Shown piece after piece: positions 45,223 through 54,152 of a DNA stretch of 64,000 nt. Both the position numbers and the translations under genes were made by a program. The notes under the pieces were generated by a model. That model worked only from the letters and a program-made list of their open reading frames with translations, did not search any database and was not told the origin of the DNA. Within the stretch, counting starts at the first letter, position 1. Every line of letters begins with the position of its first letter. The stretch is from the NCBI RefSeq assembly GCF_028369105.1, contig NZ_JAQNDO010000001.1, positions 1,550,001 through 1,614,000 of the forward strand, given 5' to 3'. The stretch comes from Polyangium mundeleinium (GTDB taxonomy: Bacteria; Myxococcota_A; Polyangia; Polyangiales; Polyangiaceae).

Positions 45223-46241
45223 AGGATTTCCTCGCGGATCGGCGGCTCGTCTTCGAGGTGCCGGGTCTGGCTCTGGTAGGTCAGGAACTCGCCGATGAAG
45301 CCCATCGAGAAGAGCTGAATGCCCGTGACGATCATGAGCACGCCGAGGAGCAGCAGCGGGCGGTCGCCGATCTTGTGCCCGAAGCACCAGAGCACCGTGA
45401 GGTAGAGCTCGATCAGCATGCCGATCCCCGCGAGCGTCAGGCCCGCGAAGCCGAAGAGATGCATCGGCCTCTTCTGGTACCGCGTCAGGAAAATCACGCT
45501 CATGAGGTCGAACGAGCCACGCAGGATGCGCTCGAGCCCGTAGCGGGAGCTGCCGTACTTGCGCGCGTGGTGCTTGATCGGGATCTCGGTGACGCTGAAG
45601 CCCTGCGACGCGGCGAGCGCCGGGATGAACCGGAACAGGTCGCCGTAGATCGGGATCGCGCGGATGACCTCGCTCCGGTACGCCTTGAAGCCGCAGTTCA
45701 TGTCGTGCAGCTTCACGCCCGTCATGAAGCCGACGGTGCCGTTGAAGATCCGCGAGAGGAACAGGCGGTTCGTCGGGTCGAGGCGCTGCACCTTCCAGCC
45801 GACGACGACGTCGTGACCTTCCTCCAGCTTGGTGAAGAAGTTCGGCAGGTCCGCGGGATCGTCCTGGAGATCGGCGTCCATCGTCACGAAGATCGTGCCG
45901 CGCGCCCTGCGAAAGCCCGCCGTGAGGGCCTGGGCCTTGCCGAAGTTTTTCCGGAGCCGCACGCCCCGCACGTTCGGGTTCTCCGAGGCGAGGCGCTTGA
46001 TCACGGCCCACGAGTCGTCCGTGCTGCCGTCGTCCACGAAGATGAGCTCGTACGCCTCCTTGCCCGAGAGCGCCTGGTCGATGCGCCGGGCCAGCTCCGG
46101 CAAGCTCTTCGCCTCGTTCAGGCCTGGGACCACGAGCGAGACGCGCGGGAGGATGACCACCGGGCTCTCGGCCACCTTTCGGGTCAGGGCGATGGCAGGA
46201 GGCTCGCCCGGAGAGGGCTGGGTGATGTCCACGGCGGTCAC
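45219..46241 (-). CDS. Family 2 glycosyltransferase (DPM/GtrB-like)
   Basis: A 340-residue enzyme. The GT-A domain has VSLVVPGLNEAKSLPEL, FVDDGSTDDSW and the metal-binding MDADLQDDP, a pattern shared with polyprenyl-phosphate sugar transferases. Two C-terminal membrane helices (about 260-325) anchor it, so it likely transfers a sugar from a nucleotide donor to polyprenyl phosphate. GTG start; a GTG three codons later is possible. Coupled to the methyltransferase gene and divergent from the epimerase gene (87 bp). Confidence 0.9.
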   Translation of the reverse strand: MTAVDITQPSPGEPPAIALTRKVAESPVVILPRVSLVVPGLNEAKSLPELARRIDQALSGKEAYELIFVDDGSTDDSWAVIKRLASENPNVRGVRLRKNFGKAQALTAGFRRARGTIFVTMDADLQDDPADLPNFFTKLEEGHDVVVGWKVQRLDPTNRLFLSRIFNGTVGFMTGVKLHDMNCGFKAYRSEVIRAIPIYGDLFRFIPALAASQGFSVTEIPIKHHARKYGSSRYGLERILRGSFDLMSVIFLTRYQKRPMHLFGFAGLTLAGIGMLIELYLTVLWCFGHKIGDRPLLLLGVLMIVTGIQLFSMGFIGEFLTYQSQTRHLEDEPPIREEIL

Positions 46242-46328
46242 GGCGGCGGAGGATAGCAGAACGGTCCGTCCGCACGAGGCCTCGGAGGACAGGCAAGGCG
46301 AGATCGGGGTGCTACCCTCGCGCCCGCG

Positions 46329-47273
46329 ATGAAGCTGCTCGTGACCGGCATCGCCGGGTTCATCGGATCTCACCTCGCCGAGCGCCTGCTCGATCGAGGC
46401 GACACGGTCGTCGGCCTCGACAGCTTCGATCCCTTTTACGCACGCGCGATCAAGGAGCGAAATCTCGCCCGCGTGCGCGGCCGCGCCCACGTCGTCGAGG
46501 CGGATCTGCTCGACGAGGCGGCCGTCGCGGAGGTCCTTTCGGCGACGGACTTCGACGTCGTCGTGCACCTCGCGGGCCTCGCGGGCGTGCGCCCGAGCCT
46601 CGCCGCGCCCGCCCGCTACCAGCGCGTGAACGTCGAGGGCACGACGCGCCTCGCCGAGCTCGCCCGCGCGCGGGGCGTGCGCCGCTTCGTGTTCGCGTCG
46701 AGCTCCTCGGTGTACGGCGCGAGCAAGCGCCTGCCCTTCGCCGAGGACGACCGCGCCGACGAGCCGATGAGCCCGTACGCCGCGAGCAAACGCGCCGCAG
46801 AGCTCGTGCTGCGCGCGCTCGTGCACACGCACGGCCTCGGGGTCACGTCGCTCCGCTACTTCACGGTCTACGGCCCGCGCCAGCGCCCCGAGATGGCCAT
46901 CCACGCGTTTTGCCGCGCCATCGATCGGGGCGAGACGATCGAGCTCTACGGCACGGGCGCGGCGAGCCGCGACTACACCTACGTCGACGACGTCATCGAC
47001 GGCACGCTCCGCGCGATCGATCGGGTCGATGCTGGCTACCGCGTCTACAACCTCGGCGCCGGGGGCACGCCGACGACGTTGAACGAGGTCGTCGTGCTGC
47101 TCGCCGAGGCCCTCGGCAAGCCTGCGCGTGTGCATCGGGGACCTGCGATCGTCGGCGACGTCGAGCACACGATCGCGGACATCCGCGCGGCCAAGGCTGC
47201 GCTCGGGTACGAGCCGAGGACAGGGATGCGCGAGGGGATTCGCAAGTTCGTGGACTGGTATTCCCGGACGTAA
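46329..47273 (+). CDS. NAD-dependent sugar epimerase (UDP-glucuronate 4-epimerase-like)
   Basis: A 314-residue extended SDR enzyme. The NAD-binding site GIAGFIGSH is at the N-terminus, the catalytic YxxxK occurs in SPYAASKRAAEL with Ser in FASSSSVYG, and the substrate region YGPRQRPEMAIHAF resembles CapI/LspL-type UDP-glucuronate 4-epimerases. The exact sugar is not certain. The gene's stop abuts the convergent XRE gene's stop with no gap. Confidence 0.85.
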   Translation: MKLLVTGIAGFIGSHLAERLLDRGDTVVGLDSFDPFYARAIKERNLARVRGRAHVVEADLLDEAAVAEVLSATDFDVVVHLAGLAGVRPSLAAPARYQRVNVEGTTRLAELARARGVRRFVFASSSSVYGASKRLPFAEDDRADEPMSPYAASKRAAELVLRALVHTHGLGVTSLRYFTVYGPRQRPEMAIHAFCRAIDRGETIELYGTGAASRDYTYVDDVIDGTLRAIDRVDAGYRVYNLGAGGTPTTLNEVVVLLAEALGKPARVHRGPAIVGDVEHTIADIRAAKAALGYEPRTGMREGIRKFVDWYSRT

Positions 47274-47687
47274 TCACCGCGCCTTCGGCCGCGCTCCGCT
47301 CGCCCGGTGGTGCGTGCGTTCCCTCTTTTGGGGCACGAGCTTCGGCAGGGGACCGTATTTCGCGAGGATCTCCTCGAGCACTTCTTCGGGGAGCGTCCGC
47401 GAGAGCGCGATGACCGCGTGGCGCAGGCTCTCGTCCGGGGACACGACGAGGTCGACGAGCTCCACGTCGAGCCCTTCGAGCGCCTCGGCGATACGCTGGA
47501 GGGTCTCGACGGTCGGGTTGGCGAGCCCGTGCTCGATGCTGGAGATGTGGCCCTTGTTGGCGAGCGACTCGCCGGGCGCGTGGCCTTCGGCCACCTCCTC
47601 CTGGGTCAGCCCGGCGGCGAGCCGGAACGCCTTCACGCGCTCGCCAATCGTGAGGAACAGCTTTTTGGGGCGGACTCTGCGTGGCAT
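47274..47687 (-). CDS. XRE-family transcriptional regulator
   Basis: A 137-residue protein. The helix-turn-helix lies at about 12-75 (VKAFRLAAGLTQEEVAEG, KGHISSIEHGLANPTVETLQRIAEAL) with a longer-than-usual loop (HAPGESLA) between helices. A C-terminal region of about 60 residues ends basic. It is divergent from the GDP-fucose synthase-like gene (80 bp), so may act on that promoter. Confidence 0.85.
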   Translation of the reverse strand: MPRRVRPKKLFLTIGERVKAFRLAAGLTQEEVAEGHAPGESLANKGHISSIEHGLANPTVETLQRIAEALEGLDVELVDLVVSPDESLRHAVIALSRTLPEEVLEEILAKYGPLPKLVPQKRERTHHRASGARPKAR

Positions 47688-47767
47688 GTGCGTCTCGCTA
47701 CTTCTCGATCGATTGGCTGCGCCCTGGGCGTGGGGGTGGTATCGCCTGCGCTAAGGTCGTGCTTGCC

Positions 47768-48727
47768 ATGCCGATGTTCCCTCTCTCTGACTCCAAGATC
47801 CTCGTTACAGGCGGCGCCGGGTTCCTCGGCTCGCACGTCGTGGAAGTGCTGAAAGCGCGTGGCGCGCGCCAGATCGTGGTCCCCCGCTCGGCCGCGTTCG
47901 ATCTGACGGACGCGCACGCGACGCGATCTCTCTTTGAAACGCATCGCCCCGACCTCGTCTTGCATCTCGCCGCGCGTGTCGGTGGAATTGGCGCGAACCG
48001 CCGCCACCCCGGCACCTTTTTCCGCGACAACATGGCCATGGGCCTGCACGTCCTCGAAGAGGCGCGGCGCGCGGGAACCCCAAAGGTTGTAGTGGCCGGT
48101 ACCATATGTGCCTATCCGAAGTTTGCGCCGGTGCCGTTCCGGGAAGAGGATCTCTGGAACGGGTATCCGGAGGAGACGAATGCGCCCTATGGGATCGCCA
48201 AGAAGGCGCTGCTCGTGATGGCGCAGGCGTACCGGAAAGAGTTCGGGTCGAAGTTTGTCGTCGTCTTCCCGGTGAACCTGTATGGCCCGCGGGACAACTT
48301 CGACCTGGAGGACTCGCACGTGATCCCGGCGATGATCCGGAAGTTCGTGGAGGCGCGGCGCGGCGGGGAGCGGTCGGTCGTCTTGTGGGGTGACGGGTCG
48401 CCGACGCGGGAGTTCCTCTATGTGGAGGACGCGGCCGAGGGGCTCGTGCGCGCGGCGGAGCGCTACGACGGCGAGGAGCCGGTGAACCTCGGCGCGGGGC
48501 GCGAGGTGTCGATGCGGGACCTGGCGGCGACGATCGCGAAGGCGGTGGGGTACGAAGGGGACATCGTCTGGGACAGCGCGCGTCCGAACGGGCAGCCGCG
48601 CAGGATGCTCGACGTGTCGCGCGCGAGGGAATGGTTCGGGTTCGAGGCGCGGACCGAGCTTGGGGACGGGCTGGTGAAGACGATCGCTTGGTACGAGGAG
48701 AACCGGGGGCGGATCGTCGGGGCGTGA
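47768..48727 (+). CDS. GDP-L-fucose synthase-like SDR
   Basis: A 319-residue protein. NADP site GGAGFLGSH, the WcaG-type motif AARVGGIGANRRHPGTFFRDN, catalytic YGIAKKALL and FVVVFPVNLYGPRDNFDLEDSHVIPAMIRKF are typical of GDP-4-keto-6-deoxymannose epimerase/reductase (Fcl). It would make GDP-L-fucose for surface glycans; no GMD is in the window. The start ATG at 47768 follows the divergent XRE regulator. Confidence 0.9.
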   Translation: MPMFPLSDSKILVTGGAGFLGSHVVEVLKARGARQIVVPRSAAFDLTDAHATRSLFETHRPDLVLHLAARVGGIGANRRHPGTFFRDNMAMGLHVLEEARRAGTPKVVVAGTICAYPKFAPVPFREEDLWNGYPEETNAPYGIAKKALLVMAQAYRKEFGSKFVVVFPVNLYGPRDNFDLEDSHVIPAMIRKFVEARRGGERSVVLWGDGSPTREFLYVEDAAEGLVRAAERYDGEEPVNLGAGREVSMRDLAATIAKAVGYEGDIVWDSARPNGQPRRMLDVSRAREWFGFEARTELGDGLVKTIAWYEENRGRIVGA

Positions 48728-48910
48728 TCTAGGTCCGCGCCGGAGCTGAAGGGGGGCAGGGGAGGGGGGATCCTCGTGGGCGCCGCGGATGCGAGGGGGG
48801 CAGGCGCGGGTGAACCTCGCCGGCGCGGATGCTGCGGTGGGTCAGGGCGGGGCTGATCTGGGTGGGGTCACGGGGGTGCGGGGGTGCGGATCGTTCCGAA
48901 CCTGGGGGCC

Positions 48911-48991
48911 TCACGCCGTGAGCGGGGGGGAGGTGACGGGTCACCTGGGCGCTTCGCGGCGTGGACGGGGGTAGGTGACGCCTTTGTCACC
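48911..48991. repeat. Cluster of GGTGAC/GTCACC palindromes
   Basis: TCACGCCGTGA (48911-48921), AGGTGACGGGTCACCT (48931-48946) and GGTGAC-GCCTTT-GTCACC (48974-48991) lie close together between the convergent GDP-fucose synthase-like and HNH genes. The last overlaps the HNH stop codon. They can form hairpins and may end transcription of either gene. The rest of 48728-48910 holds only a G-rich stretch without structure I recognise. Confidence 0.5.
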
Positions 48992-49796
48992 AGGTGAGTG
49001 CATCGGGGACGGCGCGGAAGAGCTCGCGCAGGGCGGGGATGTGGTCGTGCTGGCGCTTCATCTCGGCCCAGACCGTCGGGTGACCGCGCTCGCGGATGTC
49101 CTGTTCGAGTCGGCGTAGCCTTCGTTCCGGCGCGGCTTCTGCGAGGCTCGCGCGGTATTGCGCGAGGTGCGCCTTGTAGTCCTTGAAGGCCTGCTGCCGT
49201 GCTTTCGGCAGGTAGTCGCGCGTGTTCAGGCCGAGCGTCTTGATCGTGTATTCGGCGCGGTCGTACTCCCTCGTCCCGCGCGCCTTCCGGGGCACGAAGA
49301 AGAACGTGTCCCGCAGATCGAGCGCCAGGAATGTGGTCGGGTCCTCGGCGCGCGGGTCGATGAACGCGGGATCGCCGGGGACGGGCGGCAGGACGGGGGC
49401 CTTCGGAGGCCGCGAGACCTCGGTCATCACGCCGGACGCATGCGCGAACACGGCGTAATGGTCATTCTTGGGGCCGTTGCACGGTCCACACGCGTAGAGG
49501 TAATTCGACCACACGAACGTGGCCTCGGGGTAGAGGCTCTTGGGCCGGACGTGCTCGACCTCATCGGCCGCCGAGTCCTCGCAATAGGCGCAGCGCCGCG
49601 CGCCGCAGCACATGGCCGTGAGGGCCTTCTTGACCGCATCGAAGGTCGCGTTTCCTTTGCGGTTTTGGGCGCCGAAGCTCGCCTTCGCGTGCTCGACGCG
49701 GGCGGCGTAGTCGGGGAGGGCGTCGATCTCGGCCTGGTATTCGCGGAGCTTGTCTCGCGCGGCCTTGGGGAGAACTCGTTTGGGGAGGCCGATCAC
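48987..49796 (-). CDS. HNH endonuclease, Septu PtuB-like
   Basis: A 269-residue nuclease. The zinc and catalytic motif is complete: Cys69-x-x-Cys72 (CAYC), DEVEHVRPKS with catalytic His82, WSNYLYACGPCNG with Asn98 and Cys103/Cys106, and KND at 110-112. This spacing is that of PtuB-type (TIGR02646-like) HNH proteins of Septu and retron-linked defence. Its GTG overlaps the TGA of the ATPase gene (GTGA, 49793-49796), so both are co-translated. It probably cleaves DNA or RNA when released by the ATPase. Confidence 0.82.
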   Translation of the reverse strand: MIGLPKRVLPKAARDKLREYQAEIDALPDYAARVEHAKASFGAQNRKGNATFDAVKKALTAMCCGARRCAYCEDSAADEVEHVRPKSLYPEATFVWSNYLYACGPCNGPKNDHYAVFAHASGVMTEVSRPPKAPVLPPVPGDPAFIDPRAEDPTTFLALDLRDTFFFVPRKARGTREYDRAEYTIKTLGLNTRDYLPKARQQAFKDYKAHLAQYRASLAEAAPERRLRRLEQDIRERGHPTVWAEMKRQHDHIPALRELFRAVPDALTW

Positions 49797-51085
49797 GCGT
49801 CGTCCTCCGTCCCCTCGCTGGCCGCAGTGGGGAGGATGGCGCGGAGCTTCTTCTGCTGCTTCCTTTCTGACAAGGAGAGTCCTTCGGCGAGCTCCTTCTG
49901 GTTCAAGATGGCGAGCTGTTCGAGGAGCTCCAGGGCCTCCGGGGAGCGTGTGGCTGCGTCGCCGAAGGCGCCGGTCCCGTAGGCGTCGAGCACGTTGCCA
50001 TAGAGGAGGCGATCGAGCTCGGTGCCGGTGACCATTCCCGCTTCCTCGTCGCTGCCGGGCCTTGGCAATCGGAAGACGCTCCCGGGCCGGGCGGCCTGAC
50101 AGATGAGCGGGCTATGGGTGGTGACGATGAACTGGATCCTGGGAAAATGCTCGCGAAACCAGCGCCCGACGCGCCGCTGCCAGGTGGGGTGCAGGTGCGC
50201 GTCGATCTCGTCGATGAGGACGACGCCGGGGACGATGATTTTCGTGGGGTCCTCGGGGTCGAAGACGGCGTATGCGCCGTAAGTGGCTGCGAGCTGGCGG
50301 ATCAGCTCGAAGGTCATGCTCAGGATCGAGCGGTACCCGTCGCTCAGGTTCTCGACGGGGACCTCGCATCCATTTCCATCGACGAAGCGGACGCCCTTCG
50401 AGGAGATCGATTCGATCCGCGCATCATGGGGGAGGAAGTCGCTCTGATTGACGAAGGCCATGACGGGTTCGAGGAGGTTGCCCTCCGGATCACCCTCAAG
50501 CGTCTTGTAATGAAGGCGGATGAGCCATTCGAGGCATTCACTGAGCGCCACGGACTCCCCGAACACCGACAGGTGACGCGCGAGCTTCGGGTTCGAGTAA
50601 AAGAGCTTCTCCAGGTCCTTGTCGCCCCCTGTGAAGCGACGGAAGGGGCCGTACGATGCGGAAAACCAGCCCCAGGATGGCCCCCAAACATGCCGATCGC
50701 CTTTCTCCCACGCATGCAGTGCTACCGGTTGAGGCTCCGCCCCGGTCCGTTCCAACCAGATGCCCGCTTTGAGATGCTTGGGGCGATTGCCTTTCTTTGA
50801 GAACCTATCAAACGTAGGATCACCAACCAATTCCAGGTTGATGCCGCCCCAGGGGGCGCCCCTTCGGAGCCAATCGTTCCAATCCTGGCGAAGGGCGAGG
50901 GCTTCTTGAGGGCCTACGAGCGCCAACGCGATAGCTCGGAGCAACCCGCTCTTCCCGGCACCGTTGTCCCCGATGATCACGTGCCATCCGTAGGCATCCC
51001 CATCGTCGATCTCCCACACGAGATGCTCGATCGACCGGAGGTTCGTGATCTCGACCTTGTGGATGAACACGCGGCATCCTTGCAA
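49793..51085 (-). CDS. AAA/ABC-type ATPase, Septu PtuA-like
   Basis: A 430-residue SMC-like ATPase: Walker A GDNGAGKSG (39-47), signature-like LSDGYRSILSM, Walker B VVLIDEIDAHLHPTW, and the switch His in FIVTTHSPLI. The insertion domain between (about 90-230) is short. These features match PtuA of Septu systems, whose ATPase partners with the HNH protein PtuB. A GTG five codons downstream (VFIHKVEITNL) could be the actual start. The gap 51086-51228 upstream is divergent to a glycosyltransferase gene and shows no clear promoter. Confidence 0.82.
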   Translation of the reverse strand: MQGCRVFIHKVEITNLRSIEHLVWEIDDGDAYGWHVIIGDNGAGKSGLLRAIALALVGPQEALALRQDWNDWLRRGAPWGGINLELVGDPTFDRFSKKGNRPKHLKAGIWLERTGAEPQPVALHAWEKGDRHVWGPSWGWFSASYGPFRRFTGGDKDLEKLFYSNPKLARHLSVFGESVALSECLEWLIRLHYKTLEGDPEGNLLEPVMAFVNQSDFLPHDARIESISSKGVRFVDGNGCEVPVENLSDGYRSILSMTFELIRQLAATYGAYAVFDPEDPTKIIVPGVVLIDEIDAHLHPTWQRRVGRWFREHFPRIQFIVTTHSPLICQAARPGSVFRLPRPGSDEEAGMVTGTELDRLLYGNVLDAYGTGAFGDAATRSPEALELLEQLAILNQKELAEGLSLSERKQQKKLRAILPTAASEGTEDDA

Positions 51086-51228
51086 GGGAGCGCGGAGAGC
51101 GTCAAGCGGGAGGTGCCCCCCTCACGTGATGCCGCCGACGCACGACCCCCTAGAACTTCCCCCTGGATGTACTAGTCTCCGCCCCGCGGGGCGCCGGATC
51201 CCGCCCTTACGCCTCCGGACTTTCCGTG

Positions 51229-54015
51229 ATGCTCCTCGAAATCGTCGTCGCCGCGGCCGAAGCCATCAAGGCCAGCTTGCCCCTCCTCGCCGGTCTGATC
51301 CTCGGCGCGGCCCTCTTGCTCCTCTTCGAGCGTTTCCTCGCCAGCCGCGTCTCCTTCGCCGTCAAGCGTGTCCTCTACGCCCTCTTCCTCCTCGGCGGCC
51401 TCGGCGCCGGGCTCTTCTTCGCGTGGAAGATCCGATGGCTCTGTGACGACGCGTTCATTTCGTTCCGCTATTCTCGCAACTTTGCGCGGGGTGACGGGCT
51501 CGTCTTCAACCCGGGCGAGTGGGTCGAGGGGTACACGAACTTTCTGTGGACGCTGGTGCTCGGCCTCCTCGCCAAGGTCCGCGTCTCGATCCCGCACGCG
51601 GGGCTCTTCGGCAACCTCGCGTCGTACGTGCTCGCGATCGTGTTCGTCGCGCTCGTCGTGCGCAAGGCGAGCCCAAAAGCCGCGATCGTGCCCTTCGCCG
51701 CGCTCGGCCTCGCCGCGAGCCGCCCGTTCTACACGTTCGCCTCGTCGGGCCTGGAGACCATGCCCGCCGCGATGCTCGTGGCCGTGGGCATGTGGGCCTC
51801 GCTCCGCAAGAATGGCGCGTTTTGGGCCGGGCTCGCCTTCGTCGCCGCCGCGCTCACGCGGCCGGATCACCTGCTCCTCTATGGATGCATGGGCCTCGCG
51901 ATCGTCTTCGAGGACCTGGTCCACCACGAGGAGCGGCCGTTCTGGAAGCGCCTCGATCTCCGCCGGTACCTCGCCTACGGCGCGCCGCTCGTCCTCTTGT
52001 ACGTGCCGTATTTCCTCTGGCGCTGGCGCGCGTACGGCGATTTCTTTCCGAATACCTATTACGCGAAATCGGGCAACCTGACGTACTGGTCGCAGGGCCT
52101 CATCTACGCGACGCATTTCCTGTTCACGAGCGGCGCGGCGATCTGGCTGCCGCTCTTCCTCTTCGTGCTCTCCGGGCGGGCGCGCAATCGCGCCGAGACG
52201 CGGCTCCGGATCTTCGCGCTCCTCTCGCTCCTCGTCTACGGCCGGTACGTCGTGAAGGTCGGCGGCGATTTCATGGAGCACCGCTTCTTCATCTCGCTCT
52301 TGCCGATCCTCGCGGCCTCGACCGAGATCGCGCTCCGGTATCGCCTGCGGGAGGCCGCGTTCCCGGCCCGCGCGCTGCTCGGCTCGGCCGCGGCGCTCGC
52401 CGTCGCGCTCGCCGTCCTGCCCGTCCGCGTGCTCAAGCCCTACGAGAAGCGCTGGAACCTCGCCGAGGAGAACACGTTCTACCCGCTGAAGAGCGTGTTC
52501 CCGCTCGAAAGCGGCTCGACGTACGCGGGCATGGGCGAGCGGATCCACAAGCTCTTCGTCGCCCGGGGGCTCAAGCCCCGCCTCTCGATCGATTGCATCG
52601 GCCTCGTGGGCTGGTACGCGGACTTGCCGATCATCGACGCCTATGGCCTCGCGAACCGGCGCATCGCGCACAAGCCGATCGACCGGCGCGGGCGGCCAGG
52701 GCACGAGAAGCGCGGCACGCTGGAGGACTTCCTCGCCGAGGGCGCGGTCGTCGATCTCGGCAATCCCTGGGGCGACAAGTACAAGGACAAGACCCGCGCG
52801 AACATCGAGGGCAGCTCGTTCCATTTCATTCGCTGGGATCCCGAGGTCGTGAAGGTGCTCCGCGCCGTCAAAGGCGCCCAGCTCCCGGACCCGGCCCGCG
52901 ACATCGCAACGCTCGTGCGCACGGGCACGCGGAACGATGTCCTCGATTCCCTGGAGTTTTATCAGGTCTTCCTGGAGCGCCACCCGGACCGGGAGAAGCT
53001 GCTCGGCGAGCTGCGGGCGCGGCTCGCCGAGGTCGCCGATTTCGAGGGCAGCCTCCCGCAAGGCGCGGTGATGCAGGGCGCGGGGCTACGTATCGAGAAG
53101 AGCCGGCGTTCGGGCGCGACGGGCAAGAGCCTGCTCGTTTCGTTGCCAGACGCGGGCGGCAACACGGGGACCTTGGAGATCGACCTCGGCGTGCTCGCGC
53201 GGCCCGAGCTTCGTTTCGCGCTCGGCGGCCGATCGAGCCCCGGCCTGCGCGTGGAGCTCGTCGTCGACGGCGCGGCCCTGCGGACGGCGCGGCCGCGCGT
53301 CGACCGGAAGCTCGTGCCCGAGGCCTGGCAGATTCAGGATTTGCAGGGCCGCCGCGCCACGCTCCGGATCATCGACGAGGACAAGGCGCCGGGGATGGGC
53401 CTTTACGTGGACGGGATTCACTGGTCCGGCGGCACGAAGGACGACGTGCGCGCGCGGCTCCGGGCGGGCACGTCGGCGAATGCAGTCGACCTCTTCCGCG
53501 CAGCCCGCACGGAGCTGCCCGATTCGGATCCCGACGTGATCGCGTTCGCGGCGCGGTTCACGGTGCATTACAGCTTCGACGATGCCTATCCCGTGGGGAG
53601 CGAAGTCACGGGCACGGCGTTCGGGAAGGTGCCGACGACGGGCCCGACGGGCAACCAGCAAGAGGTCACGGGGTTCCTCGGCCGCGCATTCGTGAACGGG
53701 TATCACGGCGGAGACGCAGCGAAGGGCAAGCTCGTGCTGCCGATGATGCCCCTCGACGGCCAGCCAGTGCACGTCCTCGTGGCCGGCGGCAAGGATTGCC
53801 AGAAGACGTTCGTGGGCCTGGAGGTCGACGGGCGCGTCGTGGCGCGCGCCTGCGGCAAGAACGACGAGATCCTCCGGCCCACCGAGCTGTCGACGAGCGC
53901 CTACGCGGGCAAGCAGGGGCGCGTCGTGATCGTCGACGAATCCGCAGGGAACTGGGCCCACGTGCTCGCGGACGACGTGCTCGTGCTCAATGCGGAGAAG
54001 CTGAAGACGAATTAG
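51229..54015 (+). CDS. Large GT-C membrane glycosyltransferase (AftB-like)
   Basis: A 928-residue protein. About ten membrane helices lie in residues 1-420. The first outer loop carries LCDDAFISFRYSRNFARGDGLVFNPGEWVEGYTNFLW (key residues: Asp pair and EGYTN), the signature of GT-C transferases of the AftB/arabinofuranosyl type that use polyprenyl-phosphate sugars. A soluble C-terminal region of about 500 residues follows, mainly beta with a carbohydrate-binding look. It probably adds sugars outside the membrane. A GTG one codon upstream (51226) is possible. Confidence 0.8.
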   Translation: MLLEIVVAAAEAIKASLPLLAGLILGAALLLLFERFLASRVSFAVKRVLYALFLLGGLGAGLFFAWKIRWLCDDAFISFRYSRNFARGDGLVFNPGEWVEGYTNFLWTLVLGLLAKVRVSIPHAGLFGNLASYVLAIVFVALVVRKASPKAAIVPFAALGLAASRPFYTFASSGLETMPAAMLVAVGMWASLRKNGAFWAGLAFVAAALTRPDHLLLYGCMGLAIVFEDLVHHEERPFWKRLDLRRYLAYGAPLVLLYVPYFLWRWRAYGDFFPNTYYAKSGNLTYWSQGLIYATHFLFTSGAAIWLPLFLFVLSGRARNRAETRLRIFALLSLLVYGRYVVKVGGDFMEHRFFISLLPILAASTEIALRYRLREAAFPARALLGSAAALAVALAVLPVRVLKPYEKRWNLAEENTFYPLKSVFPLESGSTYAGMGERIHKLFVARGLKPRLSIDCIGLVGWYADLPIIDAYGLANRRIAHKPIDRRGRPGHEKRGTLEDFLAEGAVVDLGNPWGDKYKDKTRANIEGSSFHFIRWDPEVVKVLRAVKGAQLPDPARDIATLVRTGTRNDVLDSLEFYQVFLERHPDREKLLGELRARLAEVADFEGSLPQGAVMQGAGLRIEKSRRSGATGKSLLVSLPDAGGNTGTLEIDLGVLARPELRFALGGRSSPGLRVELVVDGAALRTARPRVDRKLVPEAWQIQDLQGRRATLRIIDEDKAPGMGLYVDGIHWSGGTKDDVRARLRAGTSANAVDLFRAARTELPDSDPDVIAFAARFTVHYSFDDAYPVGSEVTGTAFGKVPTTGPTGNQQEVTGFLGRAFVNGYHGGDAAKGKLVLPMMPLDGQPVHVLVAGGKDCQKTFVGLEVDGRVVARACGKNDEILRPTELSTSAYAGKQGRVVIVDESAGNWAHVLADDVLVLNAEKLKTN

Positions 54016-54152
54016 GCCGTGCTCGGTCGAGGGGACCCGCTCGCGCACGCGCACGGACGGAGAGCCCAGGAGGGCAATCATTCATCGATTGGGGAGGACG
54101 AGAGATTGAGCTCCACGTAAACTGACGTGGTTCACCACGAGGAGGCTCTCCC

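Noticed and set aside
44611-46296. Single 561-residue fusion protein
   Set aside because: The first part is out of frame with the glycosyltransferase gene that occupies the same DNA. The methyltransferase starts at GTG 45222.
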